50,546 bases of DNA, from NCBI GenBank assembly GCA_020692235.1, contig JAIMKU010000001.1, forward strand, positions 71,481 to 122,026, written 5' to 3'. The DNA is from Hydrogenophilus sp. Lineage in GTDB: Bacteria; Pseudomonadota; Gammaproteobacteria; Burkholderiales; Thiobacillaceae. Position numbers and translations under genes: made by a program. Below the pieces are notes generated by a model. It had not been told where the DNA came from. It saw nothing but the letters and a program-made list of their open reading frames with translations, and did not search any database. Below are positions 39,899 through 49,522 of this stretch, piece after piece (position 1 is the first letter of the stretch; each line of letters opens with the position of its first letter).

Positions 39899-40753
39899 AT
39901 GGGCGGCCAGATCGTTTCCCTGGTGTTGATAGGTTTATTGTTCCTGACCCTGTGGAAGGGCGTGCGCATCGTCCCCCAGGGCGAAGAATGGGTGGTCGAG
40001 CGGCTGGGCAAGTACCGGGATACGCTGTTGCCGGGCCTGCATATCCTGGTGCCTTACATTGATGACGTGTCCTACAAGGTCACTACCAAGGACCTGATCC
40101 TGGACATCCCCCAGCAGGAGGTCATTACCCGCGACAATGCGGTGCTGGTGACCAACGCCATCGCCTTCGTCAAGGTCACCGACACCCAGAGCGCGGTCTA
40201 CGGCGTCACCAATTTTCAGCTCGGGGTGACCAACCTGGTGCAGACCACCTTGCGAGCGATCATCGGCGACATGGACCTCGACCAGGCACTGTCCAGCCGC
40301 GACCAGATCAAGGCCCGGCTGAAGGCATCCATTGCCGATGAGGTCACCGATTGGGGGCTGACCCTCAAGTCGGTCGAGATACAGGACATTTCGCCGTCGG
40401 CGACGATGCAGAAATCGATGGAATTGCAGGCCGCCGCCGAGCGTGAGCGGAAGGCGACGGTCACCCGTGCGGAGGGCGACAAACAGGCCGCCATCCTGGA
40501 GGCCGAGGCCCGACTGGAATCGGCCAGGCGCGATGCCGAGGCTCAGGTACTACTGGCCAATGCCTCGGCCGAGGCCATCCGGCGCATTGCCGCCGCCATT
40601 CCGGACCGGGAACTGCCGGCCATGTACATGCTCGGGGAAAAGTACATAACGGCGTTGAAGGCGATGGCGTCCTCCAGCGGTAGCAAGACGGTCATGTTGC
40701 CGGGCGATCTGGTCAAGAGCATTGAGGGTCTGCTAGGAGCCTGTCGGACTTAA
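39899..40753 (+). CDS. SPFH/Band 7 stomatin-like protein
   Basis: VRIVPQGEEWVVERLGKYRDTLLPGLHILVPYIDDVSYKVTTKDLILDIPQQEVITRDNAVL...; stop codon lies inside MITE copy B. Confidence 0.94.
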   Translation: MGGQIVSLVLIGLLFLTLWKGVRIVPQGEEWVVERLGKYRDTLLPGLHILVPYIDDVSYKVTTKDLILDIPQQEVITRDNAVLVTNAIAFVKVTDTQSAVYGVTNFQLGVTNLVQTTLRAIIGDMDLDQALSSRDQIKARLKASIADEVTDWGLTLKSVEIQDISPSATMQKSMELQAAAERERKATVTRAEGDKQAAILEAEARLESARRDAEAQVLLANASAEAIRRIAAAIPDRELPAMYMLGEKYITALKAMASSSGSKTVMLPGDLVKSIEGLLGACRT

Positions 40754-40896
40754 AGGAAATCGGCTGCAAAATCGTCGGAACGGTCCATATTCCGCCGCTT
40801 TCTTGGGCAATAGAACGGCTATTGCCCAGCGAAATCGACAAAATCTGTCCTCGTTCAGACAATTTTTCGCTTCGATTCTTCAAGTCCGACAGGCCC
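40737..40896 (-). mobile_element. 160-bp MITE-like long-hairpin element, copy B (inverted relative to copy A), flanked by CTAG
   Basis: The reverse complement aligns over its full length to copy A with few substitutions; CTAG at 40733-40736 and 40897-40900. Confidence 0.88.
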
Positions 40897-41042
40897 CTAG
40901 GTCGGCACGCTTAATTTCTGGCGCGGCCCGGCGCGCCGCGCATGTTAAAATGGCCTTGCGCACAGTTAAACCTTTTTCTAAAGTATCAAGCGTAACTGTC
41001 GATATTGTCGATGTAATGAATTAGGTTCGATTGGGGTTCTCA

Positions 41043-42260
41043 ATGCAAAAGTGGTTGCTTGTGCTATTAGCGGTTCTGGTTGCTACGACCATGCCATTGG
41101 CCGAGGCGGCCGGCAAAAAACACGACAAGGTCGGCACGTCGGCCCAGGCCGCCAAGGCAACCAAATCAGTGGTGGCCACCGCCAAACACCGCAAACAGGC
41201 CCACAAACGGCATACCAAGCAGTTAGCCCAGGCCCACAAACGGCATACCAAACAGCTAGCCCAAGGCCACAAGCAGCACAGCAAGCAGGCAGCCAAGAGC
41301 CACAAACGTGTGGCTCGTCACGGCCATCGTCACCATGCCGCCGTGGCCCGCGTTGCCGCCTCGGCCATTGCCGTCCCGGTCGCCGGCAATGGCCTGAAGC
41401 CCCGCCAGAGCGTCGATCCGCTGGTCGCGAGTGTCGCGCAAGAGACCCCAGCCGGGACCAATCTGGATCTCCGCTCCGCCGCCGTGCTGGTGGTTGACCA
41501 GAAAACCGGCGAGGCGCTCTATGCCAAGAACGCTGACGTACAAACCCCCATCGCCTCAATCACCAAGTTGATGACCTCGCTGGTCGTGCTGGATAAAGGC
41601 CAGTCCCTATCGGAACCGATTACCATCAGCGTGCAGGATGTCGATCGCGTCAAGGGCACCCGTTCCCGCCTGCCGGTCGGCGCCACGCTAAGCCGTGGCG
41701 AATTGATGAATCTGGCGCTCATCGCCTCGGAAAACCGCGCGGCGGCGGCGCTGGCGCGCTCCTATCCGGGTGGCGCCGATGCCTGCATCAAGGCCATGAA
41801 CCGCAAGGCAGCCGAATTGGCCATGGCCAGTACCCATTATGTCGATGGCACCGGGCTGAATAGCGGCAATCGGTCCACTGCCGCAGATTTGGCCAAGCTG
41901 GTTAATGTGGCCTCGGCAAACCCGAACATCCGCCAGATCACCAGTACCGGCGAGTACGGCATCGATCTGCCGGGCTACAGGACCGTGCGGGTACGGAAAC
42001 ACGGCAAGACCCGTCGGGTTTCCCGTGAGGTGGAGCGGCGGGTGGCCTTTCACAACACCAATGTGCTGACCCGCGACCCGGATTGGGAGATTGGCCTGTC
42101 CAAGACCGGGTTTATCAATGAGGCTGGCCATTGTCTGGTGATGCAGACCCGGATCGCCGACCGCAAGGTCATCATGGTGTTGCTCGACTCCGAAGGCAAG
42201 ATGTCCCGGATCGGTGATGCCAACCGGGTCCGTCGCTGGCTGCAAGGCGCGGCCGGCTGA
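41043..42260 (+). CDS. pbpG: D-alanyl-D-alanine endopeptidase (PBP7/DacD-like) with His/Lys-rich N-terminal repeat
   Basis: Signal peptide MQKWLLVLLAVLVATTMPLAEA; PIASITKLMTSLVVLD (SxxK), SENRAAAALARSYPGG (SxN), LSKTGFINEAGHCLVMQ (KTG). Confidence 0.92.
   Translation: MQKWLLVLLAVLVATTMPLAEAAGKKHDKVGTSAQAAKATKSVVATAKHRKQAHKRHTKQLAQAHKRHTKQLAQGHKQHSKQAAKSHKRVARHGHRHHAAVARVAASAIAVPVAGNGLKPRQSVDPLVASVAQETPAGTNLDLRSAAVLVVDQKTGEALYAKNADVQTPIASITKLMTSLVVLDKGQSLSEPITISVQDVDRVKGTRSRLPVGATLSRGELMNLALIASENRAAAALARSYPGGADACIKAMNRKAAELAMASTHYVDGTGLNSGNRSTAADLAKLVNVASANPNIRQITSTGEYGIDLPGYRTVRVRKHGKTRRVSREVERRVAFHNTNVLTRDPDWEIGLSKTGFINEAGHCLVMQTRIADRKVIMVLLDSEGKMSRIGDANRVRRWLQGAAG
41196..41294 (+). repeat. 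33-bp coding tandem repeat (2 near-identical units and 1 degenerate)
   Basis: CAGGCCCACAAACGGCATACCAAGCAGTTAGCC at 41196 and near-identical at 41229; degenerate unit at 41262; encodes QAHKRHTKQLA. Confidence 0.9.
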
Positions 42261-42388
42261 ATCTTTGGCCGGGTGGTGTGGGCGGTGTTCGAACCCGGCC
42301 ATAAATTTACCGAGTAGCCAGGAGCCTGTCGGGTTTTGCCGGAAACGGTTTTATCGGTATCCTCCGCTGCCTGAAGAAAACCGAAGTT

Positions 42389-43042
42389 ATGTCCGATACC
42401 CCTTATCTTTCTGTCCATGAGCTTGCCTGCGCCCGCGGCGAGCGGACGCTATTCTCCGCCATGAATTTCCAACTGGGGACCGGCCAACTGCTATTGGTCC
42501 TGGGCGGTAACGGCCGAGGCAAGACCAGTCTGCTCAGGTTGCTGTGCGGCCTGGCCCAGCCGCTGGCGGGCGAGGTGCGCTGGCGCGGCCAGGCGATTGG
42601 CGCCGCGCGCGAGGAATACCATCGCAGCATGGCCTATATCGGCCACGTCAACGGCATCAAGGACGACCTGACGCCGATGGAAAATCTGCGCCTGAGCGCC
42701 GCCCTGGCGGGCCGCAACCTGGACGAGGCGACGGCCACGCAGTCGCTTATCAAACTGGGCCTGGAACGCTGTCTCGACCTGCCGGCGCGGGTTTTGTCCT
42801 TCGGCCAACGCCGGCGCGTGACCCTGGCCGGACTAATGACCGCCGGCGCGCTGCTCTGGATACTGGACGAGCCGCTAACCGGCCTTGATATCCATGGTGT
42901 CGCCCTGGTTGAAGGGCTGCTGCGCGATCAAGTGACTGGTGGCGGCATGGTGGTGATGACCACCCATCAGCCGCTTTCGCTCGACGGAGTGGCCACCGTG
43001 CCATTGCAAGTCGGCCCACTGCTTCAACCCGACGAGGACTGA
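42389..43042 (+). CDS. ccmA: Heme exporter ATP-binding protein CcmA
   Basis: LGGNGRGKTSLLRLLCGL...LSFGQRRRVTLAGLM...LWILDEPLTGLD, followed by ccmB. Confidence 0.95.
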   Translation: MSDTPYLSVHELACARGERTLFSAMNFQLGTGQLLLVLGGNGRGKTSLLRLLCGLAQPLAGEVRWRGQAIGAAREEYHRSMAYIGHVNGIKDDLTPMENLRLSAALAGRNLDEATATQSLIKLGLERCLDLPARVLSFGQRRRVTLAGLMTAGALLWILDEPLTGLDIHGVALVEGLLRDQVTGGGMVVMTTHQPLSLDGVATVPLQVGPLLQPDED

Positions 43043-43048
43043 GCCGCC

Positions 43049-43717
43049 ATGTTGCACTTCCTGCTCACCGTCATTCGCCGCGATCTATTGCTGGCCGCCC
43101 GGCGCAAGGGTGACTGGCTGACGTCGCAATTCTTTTTCGTCATGGTGGTGAGTATGTTCCCGCTGGGCATCGGCCCGGAACCGGAGATGCTGCGCCGAGT
43201 GGCGCCGGGCGTGATGTGGGTGGCCGCGCTGTTGGCCTCCCTGCTGTCGCTGTCCCGCTTGTTCGCCGAAGATTACCGTGACGGCAGCCTGGAGCAGATG
43301 CTGCTATCGCCGGAGCCGCCGGTCCTGCTGGCGCTGGGCAAGGCCCTGGCGCATTGGCTGATCTACGGTATTCCGTTGCTGCTGATTGCGCCGGTGCTGG
43401 GCCTCCAGTTCGGTCTGCCGGCCGATGTCATCGGCGTGCTGATGCTGTCGCTGCTGATCGGTACGCCGGTGCTTTCGCTGCTCGGGGGCGTCGGCGCGGC
43501 GCTGACCTTGGGCCTGCGTGGCGGAGGGGTATTGTTGACGTTATTGATCCTTCCCTTGTATGTTCCTGCCTTGATCTTCGGCGCCGGCGCGGTGGACTCC
43601 GCCTTGTCCGGTCTGGGGCCGGAGGCCAATTTGTCGTTGCTGGCCGCCTTCGAGGTATTGACCCTGATGGTGGCGCCCTGGGTGGCTGCGGCCGCCCTGA
43701 AAATTTCGATCGAGTGA
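43049..43717 (+). CDS. ccmB: Heme exporter protein CcmB
   Basis: RRDLLLAARRKGDWLTSQFFFVMVVSMFPLGIGPEPEMLRRVAPGVMWVAALLASLLSLSRLF. Confidence 0.95.
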   Translation: MLHFLLTVIRRDLLLAARRKGDWLTSQFFFVMVVSMFPLGIGPEPEMLRRVAPGVMWVAALLASLLSLSRLFAEDYRDGSLEQMLLSPEPPVLLALGKALAHWLIYGIPLLLIAPVLGLQFGLPADVIGVLMLSLLIGTPVLSLLGGVGAALTLGLRGGGVLLTLLILPLYVPALIFGAGAVDSALSGLGPEANLSLLAAFEVLTLMVAPWVAAAALKISIE

Positions 43718-43719
43718 AT

Positions 43720-44457
43720 ATGGCTTTCTCAATTTACAAATATGCCTCGCCGATGACCTTTTACGGCCTGGCCGGCAAGCTGATCCCCTGGTTCGCTTGG
43801 GGCGCCGCCATCCTGACCGTGCTGGGTTTGTACATCGCTTTTTTCATGGCCCCCACCGATTTTCAGCAGGGCGAGGCCTACCGGATCATCTTCATCCATG
43901 TGCCCGCCGCCTGGATGTCGATGTTCATCTACATAATCATGGCCTTCTGGTCGGCCGTCGGCCTGGCCTGGAATACCCGGTTGTCGTTCATGATGTCGCG
44001 GGCCTTGGCGCCCACCGGCGCGGTATTCGCCTTCTTGTCGCTGTGGACCGGCGCCTTGTGGGGTAAACCCATGTGGGGCGCGTGGTGGGTGTGGGATGCC
44101 CGGCTGACGTCGTCCCTGATACTGTTTTTCCTGTATGTCGGTATCATGGCCCTGTGGTCGGCCATCGACGACCGCCGGCGCAGCGATAGGGCCGGGGCCT
44201 TGCTGATCCTGGTCGGCGCGATCAATGTGCCGATCATCTATTTCTCGGTGAAGTGGTGGAACACCCTGCACCAGGGGGCGTCGGTCAGCCTGATGAAGTC
44301 GCCCTCCATGGCCAGCATCATGCTGATCGGTATGCTGGTACTGGCCATCGCCGCCTGGTTCTATGCCATCGCCACCGCCTTGACCCGGGTGCGCGGCATC
44401 ATCCTGGAGCGGGAACGGCAGACCGAGTGGGTCAAAGAATTGTTGGAGAAAATCTGA
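43720..44457 (+). CDS. ccmC: Heme transporter CcmC
   Basis: [26 protein letters not shown]...[31 protein letters not shown]. Confidence 0.96.
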   Translation: MAFSIYKYASPMTFYGLAGKLIPWFAWGAAILTVLGLYIAFFMAPTDFQQGEAYRIIFIHVPAAWMSMFIYIIMAFWSAVGLAWNTRLSFMMSRALAPTGAVFAFLSLWTGALWGKPMWGAWWVWDARLTSSLILFFLYVGIMALWSAIDDRRRSDRAGALLILVGAINVPIIYFSVKWWNTLHQGASVSLMKSPSMASIMLIGMLVLAIAAWFYAIATALTRVRGIILERERQTEWVKELLEKI

Positions 44458-44630
44458 TGCAATGGGCGAGCTGGAGCGCATTCTGGGACATGGGCGGCTA
44501 TGGCCTATATGTGTGGGGTTCCTACGGGGCCTTGTTTTTTCTCATCCTGGCGGAAACGTTTTTCCTGGTGCGCGGTCGGAAACGGACATTGCAACAAATC
44601 CGCCGCATGAAAAACTGGGAACAACAATGA
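44457..44630 (+). CDS. ccmD: Heme exporter protein CcmD
   Basis: [57 protein letters not shown]. Confidence 0.93.
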   Translation: MQWASWSAFWDMGGYGLYVWGSYGALFFLILAETFFLVRGRKRTLQQIRRMKNWEQQ

Positions 44631-45082
44631 AGTCACGCAACAAGAAACTACTGGCCATCGGCCTGGCGGTGGTCGGTCTGGCCATTGTCGCCGCCCTGGT
44701 CCTCAACGCATTCCGCAACAACCTGGTGTTCTTTTTTACCCCAACCCAGGTGGCCAATGGCGATGCGCCCAAGGATAGGGCCTTCCGGATCGGCGGTCTG
44801 GTCGTGGCCGGCACGATCAAGCGCTCGGCCGATGGCATGAACGCGATCTTCGTCGTCACCGATACCGCCAAGACCATGCCGGTCAGTTACAGCGTCAAGG
44901 ACAACGGTCCGTTGCCCGACCTGTTCAAGGAAGGCAAGGGCATGGTGGCCGAAGGCAAGCTGGGCGCGAACGGCGTTTTCGCCGCGACCCAGGTGCTGAC
45001 CAAGCACGACGAAAACTACATGCCGCCCGAAGCCGCCAGTGCCATCGCCCAGGCGCAGAAGGCCCAGACCCTGGTCAAATAA
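44627..45082 (+). CDS. ccmE: Cytochrome c maturation heme chaperone CcmE
   Basis: [27 protein letters not shown]...[17 protein letters not shown]...[16 protein letters not shown] (heme-binding His). Confidence 0.96.
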   Translation: MKSRNKKLLAIGLAVVGLAIVAALVLNAFRNNLVFFFTPTQVANGDAPKDRAFRIGGLVVAGTIKRSADGMNAIFVVTDTAKTMPVSYSVKDNGPLPDLFKEGKGMVAEGKLGANGVFAATQVLTKHDENYMPPEAASAIAQAQKAQTLVK

Positions 45083-45121
45083 TTGCGTGGCAGATCCCCG
45101 CCACGGTAGAGGAGAAATCCA

Positions 45122-47098
45122 ATGATTCCTGAAATCGGCCATTTCGCACTAATCCTCGCCCTGTTGCTGGCGTTGGTCCAGGGCATCCCACCCTTGATCG
45201 GGGCGCATCGTGGCAACGCCACATTGATGGCCGTCGCGCGGCCAGCCGCTCAGGGCCAGTTCCTGTTCGTGGCAATCGCCTACGGCTGTCTGGCCTACTC
45301 CTTCCTGGTCAACGACTTTTCGGTGGCGAACGTGGCGCGCAACTCGTTCTCCCAGTTGCCGCCGGTCTATCGCTTCGCTGCCTCCTGGGGTTCCCACGAG
45401 GGCTCCATCCTGCTCTGGGCACTGATCCTGGCCTTGTGGACCACGGCGGTCACGATCTGGAGCCGACATTTGCCCGAGGATATGTCCGCCCGGGTGATCG
45501 GCGTCATGGGTCTGGTCAGCTTCGGCTTCCTGCTCTTCATCCTGGTGGCTTCCAACCCCTTCGTGCGCTTGTCTCCTGCGCCGATGGACGGCAGCGACCT
45601 CAATCCCCTGCTGCAAGACCCCGGCATGGTCTTCCATCCGCCCATGCTCTACATGGGCTATGTTGGCTTCTCGGTGGCCTTCGCCTTCGCCATTGCCGCC
45701 TTGCTGTCCGGCAAGATGGACGTCGCCTGGGCGCGCTGGTCGCGGCCCTGGACCGCCGTCGCCTGGGTGTTCCTGTCGATCGGTATCACCGGCGGTAGTT
45801 GGTGGGCCTATAACGAGCTGGGTTGGGGCGGCTGGTGGTTCTGGGACCCGACCGAGAACGCCTCCTTCATGCCCTGGTTGGCCGGCACGGCGCTGCTTCA
45901 TTCCCTGGTGGCGACGGAAAAGCGCGGGGCGTTCAAAAACTGGACGGTGCTACTCGCCATCCTCGCCTTCTCCATGAGTCTGGTGGGCACCTTCCTGGTC
46001 CGTTCCGGCGTCCTGTCGTCGGTCCATGCCTTTGCCACCGACCCGACTCGCGGCATCTTCATGCTCGCCTTCCTGGGTGTGGTGATCGGCGGCTCGTTGG
46101 CCTTGTTCGCCTTTCGCGCCGCCAAGATGCCTACCGGCGGCAGCTTTACCTGGTTCTCGCGCGAATCGCTGCTGCTGGCCAATAACGTGGTACTGGTCGC
46201 CGCGCTCGGCGCGGTGCTGCTGGGCACGCTTTACCCGTTGTTCATGGATGCCTTGGGCATGGGCAAGATATCGGTCGGCCCACCCTATTTCAATTCGGTA
46301 TTCGTGCCGCTGATAACGCCGCTGCTGTTTCTGATGGGGGTTGGCCCATTGGCCCGCTGGAAGCAGGCCAGCCTGCCCGCCATGGCCAAACAGTTGCGCG
46401 TCGCCCTGGCCATTGCGGCGACCACCGGTGTGCTGGTCTCGCTGGCCTCGGGCAGCTTCAAGCCGATGGTTGGTTTCGGCGTGGCACTGGCGGTGTGGAT
46501 CGTGGTTACCATCTATCTCGGCTTTGCCCAGCGCCTGAAATATATCGGCGGGCCGACGCTGCCGGCATTGCTGAAGATTCCGCGTGGCTTCTGGGGTATG
46601 CAGATGGCTCACTTGGGCCTGGCCTGGGTGGTGGCCGGCATCACCCTGGTATCCGGACTTGAGACCGAGCGCAACGTCAAGATGAACATCGGCGACACCA
46701 CTCACCTGGCCGGCTACGATTTCACCTTCCAGGGCGTAAGCCCGCACGAAGGCCCCAACTACCGCGCCGCAAGCGGCAACGTCGAGGTTGCTGCCGGCGG
46801 CAAGCAGCTCTTTGTCCTGCACCCACAGAAACGGATCTACAACGCCTCCGGTATGCCCATGACCGAGGCCGCCATCGACTACGGCTTCACTCGCGATGTC
46901 TATGTCGCACTGGGCGATGAACTGGACAACGGCGCCTGGACGGTCCGGGTATTCCACAAGCCATTCATCAACTGGTTGTGGATTGGCGGTTTATTCCTGG
47001 CCCTGGGCGGCGTGTTGGCGGCATCCGACCGGCGCTATCGCATCGCCCTGCGGGCGGCCGAAGCGCCTGCGGTCGCGCCTCAGGGAGCGCAAGCATGA
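45122..47098 (+). CDS. ccmF: Heme lyase CcmF
   Basis: IPEIGHFALILALLLALVQGIPPL...WGSHEGSILLW...HPPMLYMGYVGFSVAFAFAIAALL...WWAYNELGWGGWWFWDPTENASFMPWL. Confidence 0.97.
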   Translation: MIPEIGHFALILALLLALVQGIPPLIGAHRGNATLMAVARPAAQGQFLFVAIAYGCLAYSFLVNDFSVANVARNSFSQLPPVYRFAASWGSHEGSILLWALILALWTTAVTIWSRHLPEDMSARVIGVMGLVSFGFLLFILVASNPFVRLSPAPMDGSDLNPLLQDPGMVFHPPMLYMGYVGFSVAFAFAIAALLSGKMDVAWARWSRPWTAVAWVFLSIGITGGSWWAYNELGWGGWWFWDPTENASFMPWLAGTALLHSLVATEKRGAFKNWTVLLAILAFSMSLVGTFLVRSGVLSSVHAFATDPTRGIFMLAFLGVVIGGSLALFAFRAAKMPTGGSFTWFSRESLLLANNVVLVAALGAVLLGTLYPLFMDALGMGKISVGPPYFNSVFVPLITPLLFLMGVGPLARWKQASLPAMAKQLRVALAIAATTGVLVSLASGSFKPMVGFGVALAVWIVVTIYLGFAQRLKYIGGPTLPALLKIPRGFWGMQMAHLGLAWVVAGITLVSGLETERNVKMNIGDTTHLAGYDFTFQGVSPHEGPNYRAASGNVEVAAGGKQLFVLHPQKRIYNASGMPMTEAAIDYGFTRDVYVALGDELDNGAWTVRVFHKPFINWLWIGGLFLALGGVLAASDRRYRIALRAAEAPAVAPQGAQA

Positions 47099-47616
47099 AA
47101 CGCTGGATACCGCTGCTGATCTTTGTCGCGCTGGCCGGTTTTCTGTATGTCGGTCTGCATCGTGACCCAAGGGAAGTGCCCTCGCCCTTCATCGGCAAGC
47201 CGGCGCCCGCCTTCACCCTGCCGGTGGTGGGTCAGCCGGGTATGACCTTCTCGCCGGCGGATAACAAGGGCAAGGTCTGGCTGCTCAATGTCTGGGCGCC
47301 CTGGTGCGTATCCTGCCGCCAGGAACATCCGGTACTGATGCAGTTGGCTCAAGCGGGCATCGTCCCTATCGTCGGCCTGAACTGGAAGGACAAGGACCGC
47401 GAGGCCGAGGCCCTGCTGGCTCGCCTGGGCAGCCCATATACCGCAGTGGCGGACGACGTCAGCGGCCAGACCGGCATCGATTACGGCGTCACCGGAACCC
47501 CGGAGACCTACGTCATCGACAAGAATGGCATCATCCGGATGAAGCATATCGGAATCATCAACGAAGAGGCGTGGCAGACCAAGTTCGTGCCGCTGCTCAA
47601 GGAGTTGAACCAATGA
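47095..47616 (+). CDS. ccmG: Thiol:disulfide interchange protein CcmG/DsbE
   Basis: FIGKPAPAFTLPVV...WLLNVWAPWCVSCRQEHPVLMQLAQ...YGVTGTPETYVIDKNGIIRMKHIG. Confidence 0.95.
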   Translation: MKRWIPLLIFVALAGFLYVGLHRDPREVPSPFIGKPAPAFTLPVVGQPGMTFSPADNKGKVWLLNVWAPWCVSCRQEHPVLMQLAQAGIVPIVGLNWKDKDREAEALLARLGSPYTAVADDVSGQTGIDYGVTGTPETYVIDKNGIIRMKHIGIINEEAWQTKFVPLLKELNQ

Positions 47617-48068
47617 AACGCTGGCTACTCGCTATGACAATGTTACTGGCCGCGCCGCTGTGGGCGGCCGAGGCCGTGCCGGTCGGTGAAGACCCGGCTA
47701 TCGAACAGCGTATGGTGAACCTGGCTCAGGACCTGCGCTGCCTGGTCTGCCAGAACGAAACCCTGGCCGGCTCCCACGCCGAACTGGCGGAAGACCTGCG
47801 CAAGGATATCCGCCAGCAGATGAAGTTGGGCAAGAGCGACCCGGAGGTCATCCAGTACCTGACCGACCGCTATGGCGACTTCGTCCTCTACAAGCCACCC
47901 TTCCGCAGCTACACCCTGCTGCTTTGGTTCGGACCCTTCATCTTCCTGCTGGGCGGCGCGGCGATCTGGTACTTCACCCTGAAAAGACGGCGCGCCATGA
48001 AACCCGCCAACCAGGCTGGCTCGGAAGCGCTCAAGCAAGCCGTCGACCTGCTGGAAAAAAACAACTAA
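47613..48068 (+). CDS. ccmH: Cytochrome c-type biogenesis protein CcmH
   Basis: LRCLVCQNETLAGSHAELAEDLRKDIRQQMKLGKSDPEVIQYLTDRYGDFVLYKPPF. Confidence 0.95.
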   Translation: MKRWLLAMTMLLAAPLWAAEAVPVGEDPAIEQRMVNLAQDLRCLVCQNETLAGSHAELAEDLRKDIRQQMKLGKSDPEVIQYLTDRYGDFVLYKPPFRSYTLLLWFGPFIFLLGGAAIWYFTLKRRRAMKPANQAGSEALKQAVDLLEKNN

Positions 48069-48207
48069 GGCGATACTCATTCATTTCGTCGTCCCGGCGC
48101 TGGCTCTTGGTTTAAATAAAGGCCCCGGTAGCAGCCCTCGTCCCTTTTCCACCCCGAGGGTTGCGCGATGTCCGCCGCAAAATCTGTAAGCAGTTGCCCC
48201 CGCCGCT

Positions 48208-48257
48208 AAATGACAAGGTGACACAAATCGTCACATTACGCCGTTATTGTGTCATTT
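48208..48257. promoter_or_regulatory. Nested inverted repeats with TGTC half-sites upstream of pilA (candidate PilR enhancer)
   Basis: TGACACAA (48219-48226) and TTGTGTCA (48247-48254), with AAATGACA/TGTCATTT outside. Confidence 0.4.
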
Positions 48258-48353
48258 CCCCTTCCGCAGATGAGTGGGCCGATGCGCAGCCATAGCGCCA
48301 CGAGCAGGCGCATCAGCCCGATATGCCAGGCCAGAACCAGGGCATGAAGCAAC

Positions 48354-48369
48354 CGGCACGCGCTTTGCA
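48354..48369 (+). promoter_or_regulatory. Sigma-54 (-24/-12) promoter of pilA
   Basis: CGGCACGCGCTTTGCA: GG at 48355-48356 and GC at 48367-48368, 12 bp apart, upstream of pilA. Confidence 0.8.
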
Positions 48370-48430
48370 TATATAAATACCAAACACCTAGTGTGTTTGT
48401 TTTGACCTAACTGAATCAAGGAGATTTATC

Positions 48431-48865
48431 ATGAAAAAGATACAACAAGGTTTCACCCTCATCGAACTGATGATCGTCGTGGCTATCATCGGTATCCTGG
48501 CTGCGGTCGCGTTGCCGGCGTACAAGGACTACACGACTCGAGCAAAGGTATCTGAAGTCGTTCTCGCCGCTTCGGGCTTGCGGACATCGATTTCAGAGGC
48601 CTATCAGACGCTTGGCCGTATGCCGACTAAGGCTGAACTGCCGACTTCGGGCCAAGTATCGAAATATGTTGCCAGCGTGGTGTATACAAGAGCCGGCCCC
48701 ACGGTGGGTTTGAGTACCGCAACGGCTCAAGGATTTAATGATGGGGCGATCGACGGCAAAACCATTGTGCTGATAGGCACGGCCAACGTCGCCACGGGTG
48801 TCGTGGACTGGGTATGCAATGGCACCATCCCTTTGCAATACAAGCCTACCAACTGCCGCCATTAA
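48431..48865 (+). CDS. pilA: Type IV pilin
   Basis: [42 protein letters not shown]; two C-terminal cysteines. Confidence 0.96.
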   Translation: MKKIQQGFTLIELMIVVAIIGILAAVALPAYKDYTTRAKVSEVVLAASGLRTSISEAYQTLGRMPTKAELPTSGQVSKYVASVVYTRAGPTVGLSTATAQGFNDGAIDGKTIVLIGTANVATGVVDWVCNGTIPLQYKPTNCRH

Positions 48866-48893
48866 TGCTATCAGCGTTAGTCAGTCGAGCAAG

Positions 48894-48925
48894 AAAAAGC
48901 CCCGCAGTTGCGGGGCTTTTTCTTT
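48894..48925 (+). terminator. Rho-independent terminator after pilA
   Basis: AAAAAGCCCCGCAGTTGCGGGGCTTTTT hairpin with U-tract. Confidence 0.92.
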
Positions 48926-49041
48926 AACCCTACTTAGCTTCACTTTGGCATTCGCATACTCACGGTGATTATCATTATTAGGGACTAATTCCCATCCACG
49001 CTTTCGGACTTTTGCAACTTCATCAATGATCAGGTGAGAAA

Positions 49042-49323
49042 TTGAAATTTGCTCACGCCTTGGCAGCCGGTCTGCTATTTGTCCTGCTGTTGCTGACCGG
49101 AGCAATCTATTGGTCTGGTCTGTCAGGTGGTTTCGCTTTCGACGACCACACAAACATTGTCGATAACGCCGCGCTGGAGCTATTCGACGGCTCGTTTTCC
49201 AGCCTTATCGATGCCAGTTCAACGGGTACCGCCAGCCCACTGGGGCGCCCCCTCAGCATGGCAAGCTTCGCCATCGACCGTTATTTCTGGGGATACCAGC
49301 CTTTCTATTTCAAGTTGGTCAAT
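49042..49323 (+). pseudogene. 5' fragment of a TfpW/PilO-like pilin O-glycosyltransferase gene
   Basis: MKFAHALAAGLLFVLLLLTGAIYWSGLSGGFAFDDHTNIVDNAALELFDGSFSSLIDASSTGTASPLGRPLSMASFAIDRYFWGYQPFYFKLVN, then abrupt loss of homology; directly behind pilA. Confidence 0.7.
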
Positions 49324-49408
49324 CCCCAAGACCTCCATCAAGGAACTACGCGGCATCGCCCGTGGCGCGAATCCCGCGAAATACCGTGACCGGAAAGATC
49401 GCGTCTGA
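49324..49408 (+). pseudogene. C-terminal fragment of a VapB-like antitoxin
   Basis: PKTSIKELRGIARGANPAKYRDRKDRV* ends overlapping the ATG of a PIN-domain-like ORF. Confidence 0.5.
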
Positions 49409-49512
49409 TGTTTTTGGTTGATACCTGCGGCTGGATCGAATGGATGACCGATGCGCCGTTGTCGAACGGGTTTGAACAGTTCTATTACAATCTATCCATA
49501 GCTATTCTCTAA
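49408..49512 (+). pseudogene. N-terminal fragment of a VapC-like PIN-domain toxin
   Basis: [37 protein letters not shown]-type VDT(C/S) start, truncated beside an IS607 element. Confidence 0.65.
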
Positions 49513-49522
49513 TATATACATT

